A stretch of 64,000 nt of DNA from Buddleja alternifolia (Eukaryota; Streptophyta; Magnoliopsida; Lamiales; Scrophulariaceae). The stretch covers positions 47,552,423 to 47,616,422 of the forward strand of contig CM033394.1 in NCBI GenBank assembly GCA_019426215.1, written 5' to 3'. Every line of letters starts with the position of its first letter. Position 1 is the stretch's first letter. Shown here piece by piece: positions 47,122 to 57,254 of the stretch. The notes under the pieces are model-generated. The model saw nothing but the letters and a program-made list of their open reading frames with translations, had not been told where the DNA came from and ran no database searches. Position numbers and translations under genes: made by a program.

Positions 47122-48339
47122 TCAAAGGGTCATGGATTGAAACAATTGTGTCATGTCCGTAGGTTGATGAGGTAGTGGTGCACTATTGTTGTGTAGATTG
47201 GCAGATTGTTGTTGTTGACTTGCCCAATGTGCTGAATTGGAGTGTGGGCCGAAAGTGGAAGGTTGATCCACTAAAGTAGGAGTGAAGTGGGCTTGCTGGT
47301 TGTGGAGTGGACTTGCTGGTGGTGGACCATGTGGGCTGTTGGAGTAATGCCCATCCAAGTGAAACTGCTGGGCCGAAGATGGAGCATAATGGGCCGCAAG
47401 GAAAGCTCCTAGTTGCTGTTGTTGAGGCCGAGTCCAAGGAGTTACGGGCTGGACAGAATGTGGGCCATTTGGAGCACTGTTGGACTGTTGTTGAATGCGT
47501 TGGACAGGAAATGTGCCAAAAGGAGTGGATATTTGATAAGTAAAATTAGGAGCAGCACCTAAAAAGCCTGGTGACCCATGTCCGCCGTGCCCTCTACCAT
47601 AGTGAGACCCGCGACCTTTTCCCTTACCTTTGCCACCACCTTTTTGAGAGAAGTGAGGGGAGTGATTTTGAGAGGGGCTGACATAAAGTGCAGTAGAAGA
47701 ATCAAGAGGATTTGTCGGATGATTTTTAAGCTGTTGATTTTCTTCAAGTTGAAGCATAGATCGAACATTGTCGAAAGATGGAAAAGGTTGAATGTGTGTT
47801 ATCACAACGACTAAACTTTTGAAAGACTCGGGTAAGCCATATAGGGTTTGAAGAACAAGGACTTTATTTGAGATGAAATTATCAACCTCGCTAAGATTAT
47901 CAGATAATTCTTTTAATTTGTGACAGTAATCTTCAATGGTAAGAGATCCTTTCTTAAGAGTTCGAAATTGCTCTTCAAGTTGAACAGACCGAGCTACTTT
48001 ATTGTCTTGATTTTTTTTTTCAATGTTTAACCAAATGTCGTGAGCATTATTTCCTTTCTTCACAACCATGGAAACTAAATCAGAAGCAAGAGTTGAAAAA
48101 AGCCAAGAACGGACTTTAGCATCTAAACGAATCCAATTTGGATCAGTTTTATTTTCAGGAGGAGGGGGAGAAAGAACATATTTTTCAATCATATGGCCAA
48201 TACATATTGCGAGGAACATCTTGCGCCATTGATTGTAACAAGATTCCCTCGGACCTAATTGAAAGGGCATGAGGTTGTTAACATTACTAAGGGTGTATGT
48301 GGGGTGGTGGATTGGAGTAGATGAAGATGAAGAAAACAT
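47122..48339 (-). CDS. copia gag, open
   Basis: It opens at Met 48339 (MFSSSSSTPIHHPTYTLS) and runs to TGA 47122-47124. The core has the copia gag motifs NWIRLDAKVRSWLFSTLA and LKELSDNLSEVDNFIS. A basic GKGKGKGRGSHYGRGHGG stretch replaces the usual CCHC zinc knuckle, and a Gln/Pro/Ser-rich tail follows. It is in frame with the protease beyond the stop, so the TGA is probably a lesion rather than a programmed end. Confidence 0.8.
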   Translation of the reverse strand: MFSSSSSTPIHHPTYTLSNVNNLMPFQLGPRESCYNQWRKMFLAICIGHMIEKYVLSPPPPENKTDPNWIRLDAKVRSWLFSTLASDLVSMVVKKGNNAHDIWLNIEKKNQDNKVARSVQLEEQFRTLKKGSLTIEDYCHKLKELSDNLSEVDNFISNKVLVLQTLYGLPESFKSLVVVITHIQPFPSFDNVRSMLQLEENQQLKNHPTNPLDSSTALYVSPSQNHSPHFSQKGGGKGKGKGRGSHYGRGHGGHGSPGFLGAAPNFTYQISTPFGTFPVQRIQQQSNSAPNGPHSVQPVTPWTRPQQQQLGAFLAAHYAPSSAQQFHLDGHYSNSPHGPPPASPLHNQQAHFTPTLVDQPSTFGPHSNSAHWASQQQQSANLHNNSAPLPHQPTDMTQLFQSMTL

Positions 48340-49123
48340 GATAAAGAGAAGAGATATAAGAAAGATTAAATAAATAAACAAACCAATAGAGTACGGTGGC
48401 AATATGGCAGCAGACAGTGTTGAGCAACACAACGAAAAGAAATAGTGGCTTGACAAGAAATCGAGGCTGGAGTCGATCGAGAGAGAGATGCCGGTGCAGA
48501 AATCTTCACGGAACTGAGTATAATGTCAGAAAGGAATATGCCGAGGGGAAAACGGCTGGGGAAATTTGGGAGATATTTTTATTTGGGAGAATACTGGGTA
48601 ACTGATACCATGTGAAATATATAGAGTTACAGGAGTATCAAAAGAGATCGTAACCTATACTATAAATATGGAAACAATAATATATTCTAGTCTAGAAACA
48701 AGGGAAAAATAATCTATATAAATGAATAAAGATATACAAAAGATATTAATCTAACAACAATTAGTGACGTATGTATAGTGATAACCCAGTGACCACAAAT
48801 AAAGTGATAATTATAGTTGCTGCCAGTTGCCACTAAAAGTGTGTTACTAATTGTTAATACTTAATACTGATAACAATTTTTTATTATTAACTATCAAGGG
48901 TTACAATTTTTATAGAAATCTTGTCACTACTAAATATGCAACAACTATTCTTCTAACAAAACAAAAATTCTTGATGGTTTGATGATGTAAGTAAATTCAG
49001 TTAGTAAAGAAAGGGGGCGAGTGTAAAGTTTTATTATAAATGGGGTGTATGTTAAGTGCTTAAAATAAGCAAGTTAGACTGTAATTATTTTAAATAAGAG
49101 GGGCAATTAGAGTAATTAACACT

Positions 49124-50240
49124 AAAGTTTTAAAATGTGGGTCATCTCTTCAGAGTTTGTTCGAGCCATTGAATCTCCCGGTCAATTATGGATTCGAAAT
49201 TAGGGCATAACAGTAAAATCGTATGTTAATTAAGTAAAATAACAATCAGAAAGACAATAAGTGCAAAAGCGTATGAAACTTAAATGTATATTTGATAGGA
49301 CATCCCTTACTTCCTAAGGTACCATATGAGCTATGGCATGGAAAACCGCCTTCTTATAAATACCTAAAGATATGGGGTTGTGTTATCTTTTAACAGATGT
49401 GCTGCCCCAGCCAAACTCCCCACCTGACAATGTCTTCCGCCCGGATCTGCCCACCGAGGAAAACTTGAGCTCCCCACGCCCACGGGATGCCATCGTCGCG
49501 AGCAAATAGCCTTGCGGCACATCACTCGCTCAAGCTAATACCCATCGGAACGGCTCGCTCGTGCAACCCATTCGATTTCTAGGTTCGTGAACTACCCGAG
49601 TTTATCCCACTAACTCCTATAATCTAGCATTTGAATTTCACCTTGCAACCGAACAGGTCCACACGCGCCGCCACTACCCCACGTGCCCACGCGCCTGGGT
49701 GGCGCGTTACCAAAATTCCTCGCAATAAGTGTTTGACTTATATTGACAACAAAATTCCTCGCATTATATGTCCGCTAATGTGACGCGCTCATTTTTCCTC
49801 ACGGACTGAATGGTGATGTGCCTCGTTTTGTAATCGATGACTGGACCAGGTAAGGCCACCAGGGCTGGATTAGATGTCCAACCACTCCTGCGAGTCTTAT
49901 TGCGATTGTCCTCTTTTGTGGTGCCTAGTGCCTGATTTTTCATAGGGCTTTCTTGGTGCCTGGTTTTTCACAAAACTTTTTTGGTGCCTGGTTTTCATAA
50001 GGCTTTTTTTGGGTGCCTGATTTTTTACAGGGATTTCTTGATGAAATATCATATAATACGAGAAATCATTGGAAAAGGCGATATAGCCGTGCAGAAAATA
50101 ACCTCAGCAAAAAATGTGTCTGACCCCACTCACCAAACCATTATCACTTTTTCAACTCTTATATTTCAGGTGTCGATCTTCCAGAAGATGTGCATTTTGC
50201 ACTAAGTACTGAAGAGTGCGAAGATGCTATATTCTTTATC
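49124..50240 (+). pseudogene. debris of another copia pol gene
   Basis: Two short pieces on the + strand: 49311-49387 (VPYELWHGKPPSYKYLKIWG, the end of the integrase region) and 50034-50130 (MKYHIIREIIGKGDIAVQKI, SAKN, SDP, the end of RNase H). Between them lies unrelated GC-rich sequence (49395-49720), hairpin-rich sequence and a tandem repeat, so nearly all of RT is gone. Confidence 0.7.
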
Positions 50241-50600
50241 CCGCAGACGAACATTATAAGTCCAAGGCACGGTCATCACAATAGAGTTTGCGAGGAAACG
50301 CATGTTTGTCGCAATAACCTATTGCGAGGGAACTATTGTGTCGACCCTGTGACGAAATAGTTTCCTCTCATTAGACTCATTTAATGTGAGGATGAATTTC
50401 GTCACAATAGAGCAAATATTCGTCACAATAACCTAATGCGAGGAAAAAACTTGGTCACAAGGTCGTCGCAGTAGGGCCTTCGCAATATCTTCTTGCGACG
50501 AATATAGCGTTTCTCGCATTAAGTTATTGCGAGAAAGGCCTATTTCATCACAATAATGGCACTATTGCGATGACATTTTCCATAATGATTACTGCAGGTT
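49690..50600. mobile_element. multi-palindromic element with TTATTGCGAGGAA motifs
   Basis: The motif ATTGCGAGGAA or its complement TTCCTCGCAAT recurs at about 49700, 49753, 50305, 50340, 50440, 50505 and 50530 in both orientations, with CGTCACAATA/TATTGTGACG variants between. The layout resembles the CACTA-like elements here but with another motif. Exact ends not found. Confidence 0.5.
49919..50035 (+). repeat. ~29-bp tandem repeat, 4 copies
   Basis: The unit is TGGTGCCTGGTTTTTCA plus an AAGGCTTTTTT-like half, lengths 27-33 bp, imperfect. Confidence 0.8.
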
Positions 50601-51067
50601 GCTGACAGTTCGCTATGTGAATCTCCATGACGCGTAAGCGCTAGGAGCAAAAACTTACATATTAGCGTTAGTTTGAGCGACTTCCATAGCAGGAGCTTGT
50701 TCCTCTTCTATTTGAACGATCTCCACCTGAGGAGAAGGTTTCTCAACGGCAATGACCCAGAGAGGGCCAATCGTGGACCGCGGCACAAACTCTTATCAGA
50801 TCGCGGCACGATAGGTATGTAGTGCCACAGTCCAATTAGCAAGGTGTGCCACGACACAAAAAGTGCGAACCACAATTTTCCGAATCAAGACGGCGGGGTG
50901 CGGTCAGCCCAAATGTGATCCTGCGTCGACGCGTGTCACGACCAGTGGTGGTTGAAAGCTCAATTCGAGTGTTGTCGCAACGCGCCGTGTCGTTCGGCAT
51001 TGGGCTTGGTATTCTGTTTCCAGATTCCTGCCTCGACCTTTTGTTCCAATTCTTGGCCCTCTGGAGG
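50600..51067. other. GC-richer spacer of unknown origin
   Basis: No homology recognised. Phrases with CGCGGCACGAT and GCCACGACAC recur. Short open frames on both strands look spurious. Confidence 0.4.
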
Positions 51068-51433
51068 CAGGAGAGGGGCTGGAGGGTGCCACCGCCCCCC
51101 TCCCCCCTCATTTTTTTTTATTATTATTACTACCTATAAAATTTTCAAAATATTCATTTTCGCCCCCTCTCAATTTTTTTTTCATTACTACTCATAAAAT
51201 TTTCAAAATATCTATTTTCGCCCCCCCCCCCCTCAATGACATAATTATCCTCTATATTATTCAAATTTATTGTAATTGAACCTAGTTCCTTATAAGATTT
51301 TTCCCCATAAATATAGCATACCGTACCACGGGGGCACCCCCCTTGAATCCTTCGTCTATTTGGCAAAAAGAAAATGTATAGTTATATTACAACAATCTCG
51401 CCCCCTTCGCTGAAAATCCTGGCTCCGTCCCTG
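51068..51433. mobile_element. older copy of the CAGGGACGGAGCC hAT MITE
   Basis: The right end CCTGGCTCCGTCCCTG is intact; the left end CAGGAGAGGGGCTGG is degraded. Internal phrases GCATACCGTACCACGGGGGC and TATTACAACAATCTCGCCCC match the 37640-38020 copy. No target duplication remains. Confidence 0.7.
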
Positions 51434-52075
51434 CCTACTTCAAGTTCAAATTGCACATATACATTGTGTATTCAACAATAAATATGTTGCATCTTTTGGT
51501 TGCTCAATGTATGTTATAAGATGAAATAAAAAAAAATGTCCGAATTTTGTATTTGATCAAAATTCTCAAGGTTCGTCACCGAACTGTCTTCCTTATAGCA
51601 TGAGTAAAATGCCCTTACTCTCTCTCTCTCTCTTCAAATATATAATGTTATATTTGTGAAAAAATTCTCAAGGTTCGTCACAGAACTGTCTTGCTTATAA
51701 AACGAGTAACACGAGAACAATGCCCTTACTCTCTCTCTCCCCAAATATATAATGTTATATTTGTAAAAGGACACATATTAGACATAATTACACATATGCA
51801 AAACAAACATATATTACAACATATTAAAATGTTAATTATTATCATAATTGTTTTCTATTAAAAAGTTTTTATTCTGTAACAGAACTTTTCAGTCGCTAAC
51901 CTCAATACTCTGATGCATCTCTATATCACTGGCCTATTGTTCCCAAACAATACCATCTGAATTTTTTTTCTAATCAAATCTTATGCTTCTGTAATTCATC
52001 CAAGCAATATACCAAGCAGATTCCTCTTTAGGATTACTTGCTTCTTTTGTAGAATATAAAAATGTAGCTTTAATG
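51434..52075. other. 3' flank of the receptor-kinase gene
   Basis: No gene seen. A ~115-bp stretch with AATTCTCAAGGTTCGTCAC and ATGCCCTTACTCTCTCTC is duplicated (about 51547-51655 and 51662-51765). Confidence 0.6.
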
Positions 52076-54205
52076 TCACCTGGGATAGAAAATGCTCTGA
52101 GAAATGCTGGCAACTGAAGCGGCATCGACATACCCAGGGGGCAATAACGGGTTTTCGCTCGTGTTCGTAAGTTCCATAGTATTCTCCTCATCCACAAAAG
52201 GGGGCCTGGTTGGTGCAGGAAGCTCTTCATTCTTTATTAGCATCTGTAGTGCATTAGACATGGATGGTCTTAGTGAAGGATTTTGTTGGGTGCACAAGAG
52301 CCCTATGTGAACCACTCGGGAAATCTCGTTTTTAACGTTGATGTTGTGGTAGTTATTCAACATTAGGTTCAGGTCGAAGAGCTCTTCAACTGTTTTTTGC
52401 TGGAATTGCCTCCATGCCTGAGTCACTCAAAATAATCAAGAAAACAATTGTAATAAAAAATGCTGAGCGATAATAGTAGGCTTATAGAACTTACAATTGT
52501 TACCAAGCTGTCAGCGTACTCCGAGGTTTTACTTCCGTTGTTCTTTATACCGGTGACAATTTCCAGCAAAACCACACCAAAGCTATAGACATCTGCTTTT
52601 TCTGTCAATTGACCATACGCTAGGTATTCTGGTGCCATATATCCCCTGAAAAATTTACAAATTCAAAAAATATTATTGGATCGAGTTTTGCCCCGGGTTT
52701 CTATACAAGGTTCATTAAGAGAATTGACTCTGGAAATGCCGCCTACCTGCGTTCTACACACCCAAGTAAGGATGTGAAAAGTTAAATTGCACATTTGCAA
52801 CTAGAAATTAATTGCCCATTGTGATGTCAACATTTCACATTTACTAATCATACTCTCAACCATTGGCTCAGTAACATGAAATTTAGCAATAAGAGAAGTA
52901 AAGCTAGACTATTGAGGTTATGAACCGTTCTTTTGACTTTTTATTGGAAAGTTACATTCTATATATGATGTTAACATTGTACTATATGACATCAAACGCT
53001 CACAACTTCACTTCCGTACCATCATAAAATTTCTCAAGAAAATTAGTAAAGTTAAACTGTTTTGAACTTTCCTTTTCAATCATTCATAAAAGAGTAAGAG
53101 ATTACTATACATACAATGTTCCTTCTATGGCTGTGCTGATATGACTTTTATCTTCTTGGAAAGACCTCGCTAACCCAAAATCAGCAATTTTAACGCATAA
53201 TCTCGAGTCCAAGAGGATATTGCCTACTTTTATGTCTGTGAATAACTCGTATTCTTGAGTTTTCGTGGAGGTAAACCAACCCCTCCGTTGTCCCTATTAT
53301 TATTTCCATTCTCTTCTCCCAATTTAATTCTTTGCCTTTGCTTGAATCTGTCAATCATCGAACAAAGATTAAACTAGCTAGGCGACAATCTTGGAAAATC
53401 TCAAAAGGGTTAAATCCTAAACCTATTTTTTTTTTTTGGTATTATTTCCAAATGAGGTTTATTTTGGGAATGGAAATGTGTGGAAAATAAAAATATTTTT
53501 GGTTTCATTTCTATAAATTATATAAGATCCTTTTTTTTAAATTGGAGATGTCATGTTATATAAGACTTTAGTATGGTTAGTAATGTCACTTAAGTTATCA
53601 TATTATCATGTTGTTTTTGGGGAAGGGATAAATGTTATTTGGGAAGTGAAACCAATAAAGGCGTTAGTACTTACCAAAGATGAAGCAATCTAAACTCTTG
53701 TTTGGCAAATATTCATATACGAGAAGACTTTCGGGTCCCGAGCAACTGCACCCAAGCAACCTGACTAAATTTTTGTGCTCGACACTGCTTATAATGTTTA
53801 CTTCGTTATAGAAATCCTGTGCTCTATGTTTGTGGTAAAAGAAAAGCCTCTTGACAGCAATCTCTCTTCCATCTAATAAAACTCCCTGCATTAAGATAAA
53901 ATTAGTTTTACTGATGGATCAATGCGCATAGATAAATTGTATTTTGGGATTTTATAGAAGTTTGTACCTTGTACACTATGCCGAATCCACCATGCCCAAG
54001 CTTGTTGGCTTCATCAAAAGAACCCGTGGCTTTCTCAAGGGTGGAATATTTGAAGTTGAAGTTTCTATGATGAAGGGTTTTCACTAACTTTTGTGCAGCA
54101 CCTGAATTAGAAACTTTTTTTCTTGAGATTTTAAACATGAGGTGAGCCTAAAATCTGTTAATGGATTATCAAATACTTTCTGATGGGGTTGCAGTAGCTC
54201 CTCAG

Positions 54206-54952
54206 TAGGGATGACAGTGGATTCAGGTCTAACTCAGAACCGCCACAGGTCTTGATGGATTCGGAGCGAACCCGGGTTGGATTTGGAACCTCTGGAACTT
54301 TTTTCTCTTTTTTCTTAAATAAGAAAAAACGCTATCTATTTGACTAAACACTACGAGAAAGGGAATGTTACTATAGCAATTTGTTGAAGTTTGATGTTTC
54401 GGATATTTTGAATGTTAATGATTTCATGTAGTTAAATTGCATGATCGTAATTGGTGATGATCCAGAGTGATATTTCATACAAGTCCTCTTCATGTTTCTT
54501 GTAAAAATTTGTGTTGAATACATTTGTTCCAATTTTCAAGTTCTCACCAACTGACAAGATGCCATCATTTGATTTGGTCTTTTGCTTCACTAGAAACTTT
54601 AATGTCATTCTTGACATATATATACACACACAAAAAAAAAAGAAAAAAACGTACAATAGTACGGCAATTAAATTTATTCCCTGAATTTTTTGTCTCGTCA
54701 TGTGTATGAAATTTAATTCTATGAAATTGTCGTCTACGACCAAACACTTGAGTATACATTCGGCAATTGAATTAATATCGATTTTTTTTTAAAAAAAAGG
54801 GTCTCGCGGGTCCAACCCCCCGGTTCCAATTCTGGTTCTTGGCAGGGGGTAGTTTCTTCATTATGCAGTTCCGGTTCTGTCCACAAAAAATTATGTGGGA
54901 TGGTTCTAGGACCTGCTAGAACCAACCCGAAATCGCCCCGTTGCCATCCCTA
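54206..54952. mobile_element. hAT element, 747 bp, in kinase intron 2
   Basis: Termini TAGGGATGACAGTGG and CCGTTGCCATCCCTA are inverted with three mismatches. Flanking 8-mers CTCCTCAG and CTCCTGAG (54198-54205, 54953-54960) match at 7 of 8. Same family as 38586-39653. Confidence 0.85.
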
Positions 54953-55854
54953 CTCCTGAGCCAAATTTTCCATAAGAATGAGTATTTTGATCATTTTACA
55001 TGAGCTATTAGCCTAAGTTATAAATAAATGGAAAAATTACACACAGACCCCCTCACTTATTGAAATTTACCAACACACTCCTTCATGTTAAGAATTTTTT
55101 ACAATTGCACCCCTTGTGTGTTTAAATATTTTTACAATTTTACCCCTGTTTACAAGGGAAAGCTATATATATAAAATATAATTAACTTCATACCTTTTCT
55201 CTTCCTTTGAACCATTATGTGCTTCCAGATATAAATTCCACATGAGGCTCCAATGAGCAAAATAGCTGCTGCACTAGCAGCTGCTATATCACCGCAAGTG
55301 TTGCGTTCCCTGCAGCGGTAAAAATACTAATAAAAGGCAGGATAGGGGCGACCAACTTAGGCCTGATCAGACCATCCTCATGGCCCCATATTGAAGCCCT
55401 CGCGATTACTATCACAAGATGGTTTGAACCTCTGACCTTCTTATTGGAATTACCAGGCTACCAGCTTAATTATACTGGTGTAATGTATAAGTATGATAAT
55501 AAAGAAAAGGGATAATTACAAAAACTCCCCAACTTATGGACTAAATTCAGCCCCCTCCCTCATGTTTGTCCAATTACTTCCACCTCCCTAAAATGAGGAT
55601 GTCCAATGTAAACTAACTAAAAATGCTGAAATGTCCGTTTTGCTTTTAAGTAAAACAACAAAAAAAATAGCAAAAAATAAATTTTTTTTTTTTTACAAAA
55701 CGCACTTATACCCCTTGAGCAAAAATTAATATTAAAGGCCAATGCTTCTTTTTTTTATAAGTCATTTTTTATATATACATATCTATATATATATAAATAA
55801 AGAAAAAAAATAATTTATTTTTCATCGTCTTTTGCAGTACACAACCCGTCACCT

Positions 55855-56065
55855 CGCACCGCACCGCCACCCCTTTCGACCATCTTGCACCGCCACCCCC
55901 CTCGACCACCTCACGCCGCCACCCCCTCCCGTCACCTCGCGCCGTCACCCCCTTACACACACAACCCGCAATACTCAGGACCACCTCGCTTCGTCACCTC
56001 CTCCGACCACCTCGCGTTGCCACCACCTCCGACCACCTCGCGTTGCCACCCCTCAAACACCCCCT
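55855..56065 (+). repeat. C-rich minisatellite, ~20-bp unit
   Basis: The unit is CGACCACCTCGCGTTGCCAC with variants CGCCACCC. About ten irregular copies. Long open frames here (His/Pro-rich) are a by-product of the repeat. Confidence 0.8.
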
Positions 56066-56115
56066 GCGTGTGATTTTGTGTGTGTGTGTTGGGGGGGGGG
56101 GATATTTGGTTCACT

Positions 56116-56144
56116 GGTTCATCGTCTTCACAGTGAAGACGATG
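56116..56144. repeat. perfect 14-bp stem hairpin
   Basis: TTCATCGTCTTCAC, one base, then its exact reverse complement. TTCATCGTCTT recurs at about 55822, at the other side of the minisatellite, suggesting a small nested element between. Confidence 0.8.
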
Positions 56145-57216
56145 AATAGTGATTTTGTTTTTGGTTATTTTATATATAAAATATGTTGTGATATGCCTTA
56201 AAGTCCTAAACCCAAAATTATGCAGCAAGCCCATTATCAAAAAAGCCAGTTCTGAAGAGGGAAAAATCAGGGGCTAGGTTTTAGTTCAGTACTTTTGACA
56301 TTCATTGTAATTTGTATCTCTTTCATCAATAGTAAAATACTCTCTCCTCTCCCGTGGATGTAGGCAATTGCTGAACCACGTAAATTCGTGTGTCTTTAAT
56401 CTTTATGCTCTTATTTCGTGAATTGTCATAACAAAATATTATATAATTTTGTGTGTGTATATATATATATATCATGTATTATATTTTATATTTTTGTGTT
56501 AAAAATATATTACTTTTGTGTTATTATAATTTCTAAATAAATTATTAAACTAATTACAACTACCTCCTTAAAATTTTAAAGAGATTGCATTCAGCCCCTC
56601 ACATGTAAAGGGTAGGCTCGTCCGAAAAAATAGTCAGCAATCCAACCAGGTCAATTAGGGGCAAAATTGGATTTTTGAAAAAAATTATATGATGACGTCA
56701 TCAAAATCTTTACAAAAAGTTAACGGAAGGACTTCAAATGTAAGTCGGACATTAAATTTAGGGAGGTGGAAGTAATTGGACAAACATGAGGGAGGTGTCT
56801 GTATTTAGTCCATTTGTTGGGGAGTTTTTTGTAATTATCCCTGAAGAAAAGGGTCAATTATACTAAATACCGTTCATATTTAGTGTAATTGCAATCCAGT
56901 CTGCTTATTTGGCACTCATAACTAATACCTCCTCTTATAATAAAACCTTACATTGAACCCCCTCTGACTAACGGCCGTTAGTTAAGCTTGGCAAAAAATG
57001 TGAAATGTCAATCTTACAATTATTTAAAAATAAATAAATTAAAAATGGGTTTAATTACATTAACACACTTCTTATTTTGTATAATTACAATGCAATCCAA
57101 TTTATTGGATCATATACAGATACCCCTCTTATAATACAACTTTACATGTGCTGCCTACAACTAACTTCTGTTGCTTTTTTTCGTAATTTTTCCATAATAA
57201 CTTTTTAAATTTTCTT

Positions 57217-57251
<35 letters not shown>

Positions 57252-57254
<3 letters not shown>

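Larger units (their letters stand above)
43889..48756 (-). mobile_element. Ty1/copia LTR retrotransposon, complete but dead
   Basis: 4,868 bp. LTRs: 43889-44033 (145 bp) and 48611-48756 (146 bp), TGTGAA...CTAACA on the + strand, differing by one substitution and one 1-bp indel. A primer site TGGTATCAG (minus strand) at 48602-48610 fits initiator Met tRNA and touches the 5' LTR. A polypurine tract GCGGGGGCA at 44034-44042 touches the 3' LTR. Gene order gag, protease, integrase, RT, RNase H marks copia. No target duplication: flanks are CATTA and ACAAT. Confidence 0.93.
43699..48965. mobile_element. CACTA-like element related to 32284-32718, split by copia
   Basis: The left end TACTACTATAAAAAGTAATAC and TAGTGACAAAATTTG match the 32 kb element in inverted order. 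AGTGACAA/TTGTCACT motifs recur at 43712-43850 and 48770-48955. The right terminus is degraded. Confidence 0.55.
43626..49123. mobile_element. outer MITE with ~90-bp inverted ends, split by later insertions
   Basis: The left end GGGTTAACTATACTAACTAA with CTCGCTTATTTTAGCCAC inverts to the right end (inverse AGTGTTAATTACTCTAATTG, CTTGCTTATTTTAAGCAC). The same family bounds the nest in the kinase intron at 56852-60066. Only ~70 bp on the left and ~170 bp on the right belong to it; the rest is inserted. Confidence 0.6.
55509..56841. mobile_element. MULE-like element, 1,333 bp, in kinase intron 1
   Basis: About 85-bp inverted ends (GGGATAATTACAAAAACTCC; CTCATGTTTGTCCAATTACT). Flanking 9-mers TAAAGAAAA (55500-55508) and TGAAGAAAA (56842-56850) match at 8 of 9. 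It contains the C-rich minisatellite at 55855-56065 and a hairpin at 56116-56144. No transposase. Confidence 0.8.

Noticed and set aside
47100..47124. Programmed stop or frameshift between gag and protease in the dead copia
   Set aside because: gag and protease are in the same frame with a single TGA and many other lesions follow, so decay is the simpler reading; copia elements normally have one frame here.
55832..56149. His/Pro-rich open frames
   Set aside because: Translation of the C-rich minisatellite.
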